NCBI RefSeq assembly: GCF_000521465.1
Contig: NZ_BAVR01000004.1
Location: 1 to 64,000 of the forward strand
From: Acetivibrio straminisolvens JCM 21531
Lineage (GTDB): Bacteria > Bacillota > Clostridia > Acetivibrionales > Acetivibrionaceae
Direction of reading: 5' to 3'
Length of the DNA stretch: 64,000 nt
The notes below the pieces were generated by a model that was given only the letters and a program-made list of their open reading frames with translations, had not been told where the DNA came from and ran no database searches. Made by a program: the position numbers and the translations under genes. Of this stretch, positions 31,244-41,004 are shown one piece after another. The stretch's first letter is position 1. Every line of letters starts with the position of its first letter.

Positions 31244-31695
31244 TTAAAATGTCCTCTTTAAAATCTCAAGAAAAGTACCCTTATCCGACGATATGAGTTC
31301 TAAACACAAGGAGGAGACAAATCCGACATATAAAGACTTATATCCTCGTCAACACAAAAATAGAGACTATTCGCTTCCATCCATTGTATTGAGGGAATAT
31401 ATAAAAAGGCATTATAATCGTATTCACTGCTAAAAAGCACAAAACTATATTTGGTTTTTTCGTCATCTTCCGAACTGTCCGAATAAGTTATGCAACAAGC
31501 ACCGGGATAAAGCAAATCACTGCCCCCGGTATCTTCAAGAGCAACCTCTTCGGGCATATTGCCTTCCAATATAATAAGATCCGGATCTATCCCGTCATAT
31601 TGATAAAGATCAATCAGATATCCGGCTATATTTACTGTTCCGTCCGAAGTCAACGCCGACAAAATCAGCAAGCTGATAAAAAGCCTTCTGAACAT
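31244..31695 (-). CDS. Small secreted or lipid-associated protein of unknown function (probable frameshift)
   Basis: ATG at 31695 follows GAGGAAGG at good spacing. The N-terminus RRLFISLLILSAL is a short hydrophobic export signal. The mature part is acidic (EEVALEDTGGSDLLYPG, then YSDSSEDDEKTKYSF). The frame as read stops at 31300 after DLSPPC; continuing in the neighbouring frame gives LELISSDKGTFLEILKRTF and a stop at 31244 just before the DUF5317 gene, so one more indel is likely. I do not recognise the family. It lies between YerC and the DUF5317-secA unit in the same direction. Confidence 0.55.
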
Positions 31696-31817
31696 TTTTA
31701 CCTTCCTCTATATTTCTTTTAATATATCTATTATTGCAATAATGTAATAATATCCGATTTTAAAAGCATAATCAACCGTATTGTAAAATGCAGCTTTTTC
31801 CATTTAAGCAAATGCCC

Positions 31818-32111
31818 TTATTTTTTATTGTACATCCTGTCAAGAATGGTCTTATAACCATCCGCACCGTAATTTAACGCCCTGTTTATCCTGCTTATTG
31901 TGGCAGTGCTCGCTCCAGTCCTTTCACTTATCTCCGTATATGTTTTGCCCTCCCTAAGCATCCTTGCAACTTCAAGCCTCTGGGCAAGAGCCTTTATTTC
32001 AGAAATAGTGCAAATATCCTCAAAAAAATCATAACACTCTTCTATATTATCAAGGAGCAGAATGGCCTCAAAAAGCTTATCCGTCAATTCATCTCTGATT
32101 TTAGAGTTCAT
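31818..32111 (-). CDS. YerC/YecD-type TrpR-like DNA-binding protein
   Basis: Protein of 97 residues, whole length one TrpR-like helical domain. The helix-turn-helix is clear: EGKTYTEISERTGASTATISRINRALNYG. The first helices match the YerC/YecD family (DELTDKLFEAILLLDNIEECYDFFEDIC). ATG 32111 has AGGAG and GGCGG upstream; the longer reading from 32123 needs a TTG. It is the first gene of a minus-strand run toward secA. Target genes unknown. Confidence 0.9.
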   Translation of the reverse strand: MNSKIRDELTDKLFEAILLLDNIEECYDFFEDICTISEIKALAQRLEVARMLREGKTYTEISERTGASTATISRINRALNYGADGYKTILDRMYNKK

Positions 32112-32323
32112 AAACCGCCTCAACTCCTGTTAAATTCTAAAAAAACAAATTCCTTTGAGATTACAATATCAGCTTTTTCAAAAACAGTCAAGAACCTTGC
32201 TGATACGTTAACCTTTTTATTTTTAACATAAATTTAATAATTCTGTAACACAAATGAAAAAAACTATAGAACTCAGCATGAATATATGCTATAATTAAAT
32301 TGAGATTCTTGATACTCTTATTT

Positions 32324-32349
32324 CCTCATTATAAATGAGGTTTTTTTTT
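32324..32349 (+). terminator. Orphan rho-independent terminator
   Basis: CCTCAT/ATGAGG stem (6 bp, loop about 5) followed by nine T's. A TATAAT-like box lies at 32290-32295, but its -35 region is weak. No plus-strand gene precedes it. Confidence 0.75.
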
Positions 32350-32655
32350 GCAGGGTCTTTACGTTCTTTCAAAGACGTTTATTGGTGGATTTTTCTTCGT
32401 TTATCCTGCTGTTTCACAATTCCTATCGTAATTTTAAAGATTTTTGAGTTTTCAATAAATTTTTTAAACTTTTGTTTATTATACTACCCAATAGTTTCCT
32501 TTTTCTAACTAAAAAATCAACTATCTGTGACATTTCCTAAATTAACATAATTTCGTTTTGATGCTTTTTTGTTAAATATTTTGTCGAATTTTGTGATTTT
32601 CTCACGTTGTGTTTCATCTTTTATCAATTTGATGTATATTGATTATAGTAATTTT

Positions 32656-32725
32656 ATTAAAAGTTACTCCCCTAAATCCCGTTGCATTCTCCCTTCTCTC
32701 ATTGGAATGCACGGGGTCTTTTTTT
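32656..32725 (+). ncRNA. Candidate small RNA of about 70 nt
   Basis: TTATCA (32621-32626), 17-bp spacer and TATAGT (32644-32649) form a moderate promoter. About 30 nt after the expected start an imperfect 11-bp stem (CCCGT-GCATTC/GAATGCACGGG with one bulged T) runs into seven T's. The transcript would be a short leader plus terminator. It may instead be a premature terminator for cca, 220 bp downstream. No known RNA family recognised. Confidence 0.35.
32678..32725 (+). terminator. Orphan rho-independent terminator, strong
   Basis: GC-rich imperfect stem (11 bp, one bulge), loop about 14, then GTCTTTTTTT. No gene lies upstream on this strand. Confidence 0.85.
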
Positions 32726-32949
32726 AATTATTGGACCAAATAACGCAATCTTAAAATCTTTAGTCAACTATTTTCGTATACATCGGTTACCAAAATATGT
32801 ATTTCAAGAAACAAAAAAATGAATACCATATAAATATCCCGTGAAAAAATATTTATATGTTTTACGATATCCGAAGTCAATGAAAATGCTTATTGCAAAA
32901 TATATAGTATAATAATTACATATAAGATTTTTCACACGAGGAGAAAGCA

Positions 32950-34283
32950 ATGAACAGTAAAAGTGAAATCAATATGCCTAAAGATGTGGAATATATTATT
33001 GATACCCTCAACAAAAAAGGGTTTAAAGCTTATATAGTGGGAGGCTGTGTCCGGGATGTCCTTTTAGGTAAACAACCCTCGGACTGGGATATCGCTACCG
33101 ATGCACAGCCTGAAGATGTAAAGCTCATGTTCGGCAAAATCATTGAGACAGGCATTAAACACGGAACGGTTACTGCGGTCATAAACGGCTGCAATTATGA
33201 AATTACCTCTTTCAGAGCACCATCGTCCGTCAAAACTGCTACTATTAAGGAGGACCTGGGGTTTAGGGATTTTACAATAAATGCAATAGCTTATCATCCA
33301 AAAGAGGGTATAATTGACCCTTTTTCAGGTATACAGGATATGAAAAGATCCATCATACGTGCTGTAGTCTCTGCCGAAGACCGGTTTCGTGAAGACCCCC
33401 TAAGGATGTTGAGAGCAATACGCTTAAACTCAACACTAGGGTTTGAAATTGATAGCGCGGTTCTTTTGACCATAAAAGAAAACTGCCGATTGATACAAAG
33501 AATAAGCCGGAGAGAATCCGGGATGAACTGTCAAAAATATTGACCTCTGAAAGACCCAAGAATTTTCTGATTTTGAAAGAAACAGGCCTTCTTAGGTATG
33601 TACTTCCGGAGTTTGAAAGATGCTTCAAGACGGAGCAAAATCATCCCTATCATGTTTATAACGTGGGAATGCATATTTTAGAAACAGTATCAAATGTTGA
33701 AAACAGCTCTGTCTTAAGATGGACCATGCTTTTTCACGATATAGGAAAGCCCGTTGTCAAAACCACCGACCAAAACGGAATTGACCATTTTTACGGCCAT
33801 CCGGAAGAAAGCATGCATATTGCAGAGAAAATTATGAAGAGGCTTAAGTTTGACAACAAGACCATAAACAAAATTCTAAGGCTTGTAAAGCATCACGACC
33901 GGCGTATAGAGCCGCATTACAAGTCGGTACGAAAAGCTGTAAGCGCTGTGGGCAAAGAGATTTTTTTAGACCTTTTAAAGGTTCAGGAAGCAGATAAAAA
34001 GGGACAAAACCCCAAGTTTCTGGATGAAAGACTTGACGCACTGAAAAAAATAAGGGAAATCTTTTTTAATCTTGAGAAAGAAGGACAAATCCTAAGCCTA
34101 AAGGACCTTGCCCTAAACGGAGACGACCTTATTGCAATGGGTTTTGAACAGAGCAAAGAAATAGGAATAATTCTAAGAGAACTCTATAATATCGTAATTG
34201 ACAATCCTGAAATGAACACAAGGGAAAAACTGATTGAAACCGTTGGAAATATAAAAACAAAGGTTATAAAACATAGAAATTGA
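32950..34283 (+). CDS. cca: CCA tRNA nucleotidyltransferase with HD domain (frameshifted)
   Basis: Adds or repairs the 3' CCA of tRNAs. About 444 residues after repair. Nucleotidyltransferase motif GGCVRDVLLGKQPSDWDIAT, then RDFTINAIAYHP, EDPLRMLRAIRL, and a C-terminal HD domain (MLFHDIGKP, then KHHDRR), as in HD-containing CCA enzymes of Firmicutes. The frame breaks near 33500; adding one C to AGCC gives ISPERIRDELSKIL, a conserved segment. ATG 32950 follows CGAGGAG. The alpha/beta hydrolase gene follows 49 bp later in the same direction. Confidence 0.94.
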
Positions 34284-34332
34284 TATATATGAACCGGCAT
34301 TTTGAAAATTAAAATTTCAGTGAGGTATCCTT

Positions 34333-35262
34333 ATGATTGCTCAAACCTTTACCTTTAAGGCCAGAGACAATATTGACATTTTCGTTTACAAATGGGTTCC
34401 AAAAAGCACTATTAGAGGGATTGTTCAAATTGCCCACGGTATCGGAGAGCATGCAGGCAGATACGAAAACTTTGCAAAGGACCTCTTAAAATCCGGTTAC
34501 GCGGTTTATGCCAACGACCACAGGGGCCATGGAAAAACTGCCAAAGCTTTAAATCAACCTGCTTCCTTTGGGGACAACTGCTGGAATCTGATGGTGGAAG
34601 ATTCTTGGCATCTGACAGAGATTATCCGCAAAGAAAATCCCCATATCCCGGTGTTTTTCTTCGGACACAGCATGGGTAGCTTTTTATTGAGGCAATATCT
34701 CTACGAATATCCCAACCGGATTGACGGTGCTATTCTGGCAGGAACCGGAGTTTATGAAAAGTTCCTTGTTGAAGCAGGGATTCTTATAATTAAAAGGCTC
34801 ATAAATAAAGGTGTGGACAGAAAGAAAAGTTATTATATAAATAAAATGATTTTTAAAGGTTTCAACAGTAGAATCGACAGTCCGAAAACCAACTTTGACT
34901 GGCTGTGCAGGGATGAAAAAACAGTTCGGAATTTTATAAACGACCCTCTTTGCAGCATCCCCCGCTCAAACAATTTCTTTTATGAGTTTTTATGCGGTAT
35001 CAGGGAAGTGCACAGAAAAGAAAACATAGAAAAAATACCAAAAAACACCCCCATTTTTATCATTTCCGGCGATAAAGACCCTGTAGGCCACTGGGGAAGC
35101 GACATCCCGGCACTCGCCAGGCAATATGAAAAAATGGGAATAAAGGATGTTACATACAAACTCTATGAGGATGCAAGGCATGAGCTTGTGAACGAACTCA
35201 ACCGGAATGAGGTAATACAAGATATAATAACATGGATGAACAACAGAAATCCTTTACTTTAA
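34333..35262 (+). CDS. Alpha/beta hydrolase, monoacylglycerol lipase or lysophospholipase type
   Basis: Protein of 309 residues, unbroken. Oxyanion region QIAHGIGEHAGRYENFA, ANDHRGHGKT, nucleophile elbow FFGHSMGSFLL, catalytic Asp in IISGDKDPVG and His in EDARHELVNE. This is the Hydrolase_4 (serine aminopeptidase S33-like) family, which acts on lipid esters. No signal peptide, so cytoplasmic. GTGAGG lies upstream of the ATG. Ends at a shared terminator with leuA. Substrate unproven. Confidence 0.9.
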   Translation: MIAQTFTFKARDNIDIFVYKWVPKSTIRGIVQIAHGIGEHAGRYENFAKDLLKSGYAVYANDHRGHGKTAKALNQPASFGDNCWNLMVEDSWHLTEIIRKENPHIPVFFFGHSMGSFLLRQYLYEYPNRIDGAILAGTGVYEKFLVEAGILIIKRLINKGVDRKKSYYINKMIFKGFNSRIDSPKTNFDWLCRDEKTVRNFINDPLCSIPRSNNFFYEFLCGIREVHRKENIEKIPKNTPIFIISGDKDPVGHWGSDIPALARQYEKMGIKDVTYKLYEDARHELVNELNRNEVIQDIITWMNNRNPLL

Positions 35263-35270
35263 AATGAAAC

Positions 35271-35326
35271 ACCAGCCTTCATTCCATCCGTTTTTGTCAA
35301 AGAAAACAGTGGATATGAAGGCTGGT
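35271..35326. terminator. Bidirectional terminator between hydrolase and leuA
   Basis: ACCAGCCTTCAT and ATGAAGGCTGGT pair over 12 bp with a long loop. TTTT follows on the plus strand, a weak T-rich stretch on the minus strand. The two flanking genes converge here. Confidence 0.75.
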
Positions 35327-35377
35327 TTTGCGTCTCAAAAAGTTTTAGCGTTTGATTAAGGTTATATTTTTATATTT

Positions 35378-36910
35378 TTAATTATTTGCTTTCTCTTTTG
35401 CGGCAATATACTTATTAATTGCGTCAATGTAGGCAATGGCACTTGAAGTAATTATGTCGGTATGTGTACCTACACCGGTATATAATCTTTCATTCTCCTT
35501 AAGGGTTACGGAAACTTCTCCTAATGAATCCATTTCTTCTGTTACAGCCGATACACTGTATTTGTACAATGTAAGATTATTTGACTCTTTAATAACAGAA
35601 CTTATAGCTTTGAAAACAGCATCTACCGGTCCGTTTCCGTTCTGCTCAGCTTCGAGCATGTTCCCGTTTGAGTCTTTAACCACCACTTTTGCACTGGGTG
35701 TTTCAATGTTACCGCTCACAACTCTTATCTTTTCAAGCACATATGTCTCTTCCACAGCTTTTGCAGCAGATTCAATTATAAGAGACTCCAAATCTGCTGT
35801 AGTTATATTCTTTTTGATGTCGGTAAGCTTTTTAAAATCACTAAACAGTTTGGTGAGACGCTCCTCATCCAAGTCATATCCGAGCTTTTGAGCTTCAACT
35901 TTAAGAGCGTGTCTTCCCGAGTGCTTGCCAAGAAGAATAGTACTGTCATCTCTTCCCACAACCTTCGGATCGATTACCTCATAAGTTGATCTTTCTTTAA
36001 GCACACCGTCCTGATGTATTCCCGACTCATGGGTAAATACATTTTTACCAACTATAGGTTTGTTCACCGGTATAGGCAATCCCATGTATTTGCTAACAAT
36101 TTTACTTGTCTTATACAATTGCGAAAGATCAATTCCCGTTTCAAATCCCAAGTAATTCTTCTTTGCCTCAATATGGGTAACAACTTCTTCCAAAGCAGCA
36201 TTTCCTGCCCTTTCACCCACACCGTTGATGGTACATTCTATCTGTTGGGCGCCATTCATAGCCGCAACAACAGAGTTGGCCACCGCCATACCCAAGTCAT
36301 TATGACAATGGACGCTTATTATAGCCTTGTCAATATTTCTTACATTGCTTCTAATACTTTTTATAAGTTCACCAAACTCAATCGGAGTGGAATATCCAAC
36401 AGTATCCGGAATGTTTATAACTGTGGCACCGTTGTCTATTGCAGCTTCGATAAGTTCATACAAAAACTCCATTCTGGTCCTTGATGCATCCATCGGCGAA
36501 TACTCTATCTCGTCGGTATACTGCTTTGCATGATATATAGTGTTTTTTACAATTTCAAGGACGTCTTTCTCCGTTTTTCCCAACTGATGCTTTATTTGAA
36601 TGTCGGAACTGGATATAAAAATGTGGAAGCACTTTTTCTGGGCGTCTTTTATCGCCTTCCAAGTCTCATCAATATCCCTTATAATTGCCCTTGAAAAGCC
36701 GCATATATAAGGCCCTTCAACTTCTCTGGCAATTCTCTGCACAGCTTCAAAGTCACCCGGAGATGTCAACGGGAAACCCGGCTCAATAACATCTACTCCA
36801 AGGCGTGCCAATTGTTTTGCAATATCTACTTTTTCCTGTATATTAAGATTTACTCCCGGTGTTTGCTCTCCATCTCTTAAAGTTGTGTCAAAAATTCTGA
36901 TTCTTCTCAT
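35378..36910 (-). CDS. leuA: 2-isopropylmalate synthase
   Basis: Condenses acetyl-CoA with 2-ketoisovalerate, the first committed step to leucine. 510 residues, unbroken. N-terminal DTTLRDGEQTPGVNL, metal site HCHNDLGMAVAN, GVGERAGNAALEEV, and HESGIHQDG are all intact. The C-terminal LeuA dimer domain (about 390-500), the leucine feedback site, is present. GGAGG upstream of the ATG. No other leu genes follow. The 660-bp leader holds two tandem leucine T-boxes, so transcription is controlled by uncharged tRNA-Leu. Confidence 0.96.
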   Translation of the reverse strand: MRRIRIFDTTLRDGEQTPGVNLNIQEKVDIAKQLARLGVDVIEPGFPLTSPGDFEAVQRIAREVEGPYICGFSRAIIRDIDETWKAIKDAQKKCFHIFISSSDIQIKHQLGKTEKDVLEIVKNTIYHAKQYTDEIEYSPMDASRTRMEFLYELIEAAIDNGATVINIPDTVGYSTPIEFGELIKSIRSNVRNIDKAIISVHCHNDLGMAVANSVVAAMNGAQQIECTINGVGERAGNAALEEVVTHIEAKKNYLGFETGIDLSQLYKTSKIVSKYMGLPIPVNKPIVGKNVFTHESGIHQDGVLKERSTYEVIDPKVVGRDDSTILLGKHSGRHALKVEAQKLGYDLDEERLTKLFSDFKKLTDIKKNITTADLESLIIESAAKAVEETYVLEKIRVVSGNIETPSAKVVVKDSNGNMLEAEQNGNGPVDAVFKAISSVIKESNNLTLYKYSVSAVTEEMDSLGEVSVTLKENERLYTGVGTHTDIITSSAIAYIDAINKYIAAKEKANN

Positions 36911-36969
36911 TTTGATGCCCTCCTTAAAACAAACAATTATTTTTAATTATCTTCAACGTTTTTCTTTAG

Positions 36970-37236
36970 CAAAAAACCCTCCGCTCCTGCAAAGATGTGC
37001 AGGGGCGAAGGGTCAACTTCACGGTACCACCCTGGTTCGATATGACATAAAAATCATATCCTCATTTTTAGGTACTTATTTGTACCAAACTGTAACGTAG
37101 TTAACGTCAATCCCTACTGTTTTTTCAGGATTGAAACTCCGGGATGAGCTATATATGTACTCTAATGTGCCGGCTCCCACCTACCCCGACTCTCTGGGAC
37201 AATCAAGTACATTTTTTTCCCTTCATCGTCTTTCGG
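36970..37236 (-). promoter_or_regulatory. T-box leader, proximal copy (leucine)
   Basis: On the minus strand: Stem I with AGAGAGTCGGGG and AGGTGGGAGCC, a specifier region AGCTCATCCCGG that offers CTC (Leu), the T-box AGGGTGGTACCGTG near 37030, and a terminator whose 15-bp stem (CCCTTCGCCCCTGCA and partner) ends in TTTTTT at 36971. Lies 60 bp upstream of leuA. Uncharged tRNA-Leu should stabilise the antiterminator. Confidence 0.93.
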
Positions 37237-37291
37237 TTATTAATATAATTAAAAATTACGTTCCGGAACTATTTATTTACTTGTATAAATT

Positions 37292-37555
37292 AAATAAACC
37301 CTTCACTCCTGCAAAATACGCAGGGGCGAAGGGTATTCTCCACGGTACCACCCTGATTCGGTATGACATAAAAGTCACACCCTCATTTTTAGGTACTTAT
37401 TTGTACCAAACTGTAACGTAGTTAACGTCAATCCCTACTGCTTTTTCAGGATTGAAACTCCGGGATGAGCTATATATGTACTCTAATGTGCCGGCTCCCA
37501 CCTACCCGACTCTCTGGGACAATCAAGTACATTTTTTTCCCTTCATTGTCTTTGG
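37292..37555 (-). promoter_or_regulatory. T-box leader, distal copy (leucine)
   Basis: Same elements in the same order as the proximal copy, with near-identical sequence over most of its length: Stem I, CTC specifier context AGCTCATCCCGG, T-box AGGGTGGTACCGTG near 37350, and terminator stem ending at 37293. The run after this terminator is TTTATTTAATTT instead of TTTTTT, so termination here may be weaker. Confidence 0.92.
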
Positions 37556-37576
37556 ATATCAATATACTTAATATAA

Positions 37577-37605
37577 ATATTAATTTATTTTTCTCCAATT
37601 GTCAA
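37577..37605 (-). promoter_or_regulatory. Promoter for the tandem T-box/leuA transcript
   Basis: TTGACA (37605-37600), 17-bp spacer, TAATAT (37582-37577) on the minus strand, about 20 bp upstream of the distal T-box. The leader is therefore about 660 nt. Confidence 0.65.
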
Positions 37606-37776
37606 TAGAAATCTTTCGCAATTTAGAAATTTTTCAGACTGCAATTTCAAATGAATTATTCGCCCGTAGACTTTCCGGCAAATAAATTCACTAAATGATT
37701 TTTTTATAGTATAATCAATTTGTGCTGTATTCTTAAGCAGCCAAATAAATCGAATAGATGTCTGGAGGAATAACCC

Positions 37777-38484
37777 TTGAATAAAATAAAGCTGTTTTGC
37801 TTTCCCTATGCCGGCGGTTCTTCTGCCGCATACATAGGCTGGAAGAAATATTTGAGTGATAAAATAGAACTTAGACCGTTGGATCTTGCCGGAAGAGGCA
37901 GACGGATTAACGAACCTTTATATAATAGTATAGAAGAAGTCATAGAGGATATTTTCCCACGGATTCAAAACGAACTTTGCGACTCTCCCTACTGTATTTT
38001 CGGTCATAGCATGGGCTCCATCCTTGCCTATGAATTGGTGCGAAAAGCAAGAATGCTTAAATTGCGCGAACCGGAGCATGTCTTCTTCTCGGGAAGAATG
38101 CCTCCTTTTATAATTTCGAAAACTCAAAACCATTTACTGTCGGACAGCGAATTTATAAAGCTGCTTGAGGAATTTGGAGGAATGAATAATGAGATTTTAA
38201 GCAACCAGCAACTGCTGTCTCTTTTCCTGCCTATTATAAGGGCCGATTACCGGATTGTCGAATTATACAAGCATACTGACGACGGATTTAAGCTAAACTG
38301 TGACATAACCGTATTAAACGGTAAATGGGACAAGCTTGCCAATCCCGATGTTCTGGGCAGATGGAGAGAATGTACCGACAAATCATGCAATTTCTTTGAA
38401 TTTGACGGGGGACACTTTTTTATAAATGATTTTAAACCGGAAATATTAAATATAATAAACAACACAATATCTCAAATTATATAA
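37777..38484 (+). CDS. Type II thioesterase of PKS/NRPS kind
   Basis: Stand-alone alpha/beta-hydrolase thioesterase of 235 residues that clears misprimed carriers in nonribosomal peptide or polyketide assembly. Family signature LFCFPYAGGSSAAY at the N-terminus, LDLAGRGRR, nucleophile elbow IFGHSMGSILA, Asp in LNGKWDKLA and His in DGGHFFINDF. TTG start at 37777 with GGAGG upstream. It stands alone, divergent from leuA, with its own terminator, 21 kb from the PKS gene at the end of the window, whose protein lacks a thioesterase. A link between them is inference. Confidence 0.9.
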   Translation: MNKIKLFCFPYAGGSSAAYIGWKKYLSDKIELRPLDLAGRGRRINEPLYNSIEEVIEDIFPRIQNELCDSPYCIFGHSMGSILAYELVRKARMLKLREPEHVFFSGRMPPFIISKTQNHLLSDSEFIKLLEEFGGMNNEILSNQQLLSLFLPIIRADYRIVELYKHTDDGFKLNCDITVLNGKWDKLANPDVLGRWRECTDKSCNFFEFDGGHFFINDFKPEILNIINNTISQII

Positions 38485-38489
38485 CAGTA

Positions 38490-38518
38490 CCCGCGCCTAT
38501 TCCTGGTGCGGGATTTTT
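38490..38518 (+). terminator. Terminator of the thioesterase gene, overlapping the phoR 3' end
   Basis: CCCGCGCC/GGTGCGGG stem (8 bp, one G-T pair), loop of 7, then ATTTTTAT. Its downstream arm lies inside the last codons of phoR on the other strand. Confidence 0.8.
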
Positions 38519-40265
38519 ATAATAAACTCGGTGCCTTCGCCAACAATGGAATTCACCTTTATGTCTCCGTTGTAAAGGTTCACAATATGCTTCACTATTG
38601 AAAGTCCCAGCCCGGTACCGCCCATACCACGGGACCTTCCCCTGTCCACTCTGTAAAAGCGTTCAAATATTCTCGGTATATGGGCTTGGGGAATTCCTAT
38701 TCCTGTATCTTTTACAGAAATAACAACCTTTCCTTCCTCCCTGTGCCCGTCAACCAATACTGTGCCGTTTTGACGGTTGTACTTTATTCCGTTATCCACC
38801 AGATTCATCACCAGCTGCTTCATCCGGTTTATGTTTGCCTTCATAAATATTTCGTCCTTTACTTCGTTAATCAGGCTGATGCTCTTCTCCTTTGCAATAT
38901 TCTCCATAACTTTAAACACGTCATCCACCATGATTTTTAGGTCAAAGCTTTCCAGATTGGTGTCCTTCATCTTTGTCTCTATCTCTGACAACAATAGAAT
39001 ATCATTAATCAATTCGTGAAGTCTCTCTGCTTCAATATCGATAATTTCCAGAAATCTTGTTGCTACCACGGGATTATTGATAGAGCCGTTTTTAAGAGTC
39101 TCGATAAACCCCCGGATTGATGTTATCGGTGTTTTGAGTTCATGGGTAACGTTGGAAACAAACTCAGTTCGAAGCTGCTCCAATTTCCTTACTTTCGTTA
39201 TGTCCTGAATAAATACAATGCCTCCGGAATTGTCAAGGTCGCTGTTTTTGGGTCTAATGGGGGAAGTGCTTACCAAAAGCACTCTGTCATCAATAATAAC
39301 CTCCGATTCCAGTGGTTTGTTTTTCTCGATAGCCTCTCTCAAAAGAAGGTTTATTTGATTATTTCTGATATGATGTTTAATATCGTCACCCACAACTTTT
39401 GCATCGGCATCCAAATTAAAAACACCGGAAGCTGCGGGATTTATCAGTATTACTTTGTTATTGTTGTCCACTGCAATGATTCCATTTGTTATACTCTCGA
39501 CAATAGACTCCAGCTCTATTTTTTTGTATTCAAATCAAATATGGTCTTATCAAGCTTTGAAGCCATCTCATTAAAATGGACGGCAAGTTGGCCCAGCTCA
39601 TCTTTAGACTTTAGCGCAATTCTTTTGGAATAGTTGCCGTTTGTTATCTCCTTCGATACCGAAATAATATCGTTTAAAGGACGAATTACCAGTCCTGCTA
39701 TCCGTAAAGATACAATCACTGCTATTATCAAAGCCCCAATAAAAATCAATACGGAATAGAACCAAATTAATCTGTCAATTTTCTTTATCTGAATAAGCGG
39801 AACAGAAACCCTGACAATTATATCTAATTCTTCCACAGGAATTGCCATATAGAGTAAATCCAGCTTTAAAGTTCTGCTGCTGCGGATATCCTTCCCAACA
39901 TTCCCTTTAATGGCCTCCTGAATCTCTTTTCTTAGCAAGTGATTTTCCATTTGATTGAAATTTGCCTCAGAATCACCCAATACTTTTCCCTCAAAACTAA
40001 TAAAGGTAATCCTTAGCTCCTCACCCTCAAAGGTGGAATTTTGATTGTGCTTTTGGGCATAATCCTTTGCAATAAAGTCATAGTCAATTTCGTGATTTTT
40101 GCCTATATTCAACAAATAATACTCAATTGAAAAAGCTATACTTTCCAGCTTGTTTTCCACTTCCCGAGTGTAAAACTTCTTCGAAATCTGGGGAATAAAA
40201 ATAACTGTGAATGATAAAATTATAAGAATTAAAAACAAATAGTATTTAAAAATCTTCTTTTTCAT
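38497..40265 (-). CDS. phoR: PhoR-type sensor histidine kinase (frameshifted)
   Basis: About 589 residues after adding one A near 39535, which joins FDLNTKK to IELESIVESI. N-terminal membrane helix (8-27), extracytoplasmic sensor (about 30-165), second helix (about 170-192), HAMP (RPLNDIISVSKEIT), PAS domain (about 255-350), HisKA with H-box VTHELKTPITSI, and HATPase boxes NLVDNGIKYN, DTGIGIP and GTGLGLSIV. The pair with the OmpR-type regulator 9 bp upstream and the pstB/phoU remnants beside it suggest phosphate sensing. The name phoR follows from this context; the signal is not proven. Confidence 0.88.
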
Positions 40266-40274
40266 AACTATTCC

Positions 40275-40979
40275 CTAAGCCTCTTTATCACTAAACCGAT
40301 AACCTATACCTCTTACAGTCTCTATGTATACTGGATTGTTGCCGTCATCCTCAATCTTTTGTCTCAGATACCTTATGTGTACGTCCACAGTCCTTGTTTC
40401 TCCAATAAAGTCAAATCCCCAAATTTTCTGAAGGAGCATATCCCGGGAAAGAACTTTGCCCCTATTTATAATGAGCAGCTTCAAAAGCTCAAACTCTTTA
40501 AAGGTCATATCAATTATTTGACTATCCTTGTAGACCTCCCGTCTTTCAAAATCTATCGATATTCTCCCGACACTAACTCTTTTAATGTCGTTTTCAAAAG
40601 AATCCGCCTGTCTTCTGAAGGCAACCTTTACCCTTGCAATAAATTCCCGGACACTAAAGGGCTTTGAAATATAATCATCTGCCCCGAGTTCAAGACCCAA
40701 AACCCTGTCCAACTCGTCATTTTTGGCAGTCAGCATAATTATCGGTGTTTTCTTGAGCTCATAGTTTTCCTTAATTCGCCTGCAAATTTCAAATCCGTCC
40801 ATACCCGGAAGCATTATATCCAAAACAAAGAGATCCGGCTTTTTTCTTTCCGCAACCTCGAACATGGTTTCCCCATCTTCAAAACATTCTACCTCGTATC
40901 CGTTCTCTTCAAGATTAAATCTGATTAGCTCCTGAATATGTTTTTCGTCTTCAACTATATAAATTAACTTTTTTGCCAT
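40275..40979 (-). CDS. phoP: PhoP/PhoB-type response regulator
   Basis: OmpR-family regulator of about 234 residues. Receiver domain with YIVEDEKHIQE, phospho-acceptor Asp in LFVLDIMLPGMDGF, LTAKND and YISKPFSVREF. The winged-helix output domain has MTFKEFELLKLLI, RDMLLQKIWGFDF and TVDVHIRYLRQKIE. GGAAGGTG lies 11 nt before ATG 40979; a GTG at 40988 is a nearby alternative. phoR follows 9 bp later. In relatives this pair usually follows pstSCAB-phoU, of which only decayed pieces remain just upstream. Confidence 0.9.
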   Translation of the reverse strand: MAKKLIYIVEDEKHIQELIRFNLEENGYEVECFEDGETMFEVAERKKPDLFVLDIMLPGMDGFEICRRIKENYELKKTPIIMLTAKNDELDRVLGLELGADDYISKPFSVREFIARVKVAFRRQADSFENDIKRVSVGRISIDFERREVYKDSQIIDMTFKEFELLKLLIINRGKVLSRDMLLQKIWGFDFIGETRTVDVHIRYLRQKIEDDGNNPVYIETVRGIGYRFSDKEA

Positions 40980-41004
40980 ATCATACACTGCACCTTCCTG
41001 TAGT

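Larger units (their letters stand above)
32112..32949. other. Long divergent intergenic region with two orphan plus-strand terminators
   Basis: About 840 bp, very AT-rich, no ORF of note, between yerC (-) and cca (+). It holds two intrinsic terminators on the plus strand with no upstream gene on that strand, and a promoter-like pair before the second. The rest shows nothing I can name. Confidence 0.7.

Noticed and set aside
36885-37421. Small plus-strand ORFs of 71 and 96 codons with a shared C-terminus
   Set aside because: They are antisense readings of the two T-box copies; their similarity reflects the duplicated RNA leader, not protein genes.
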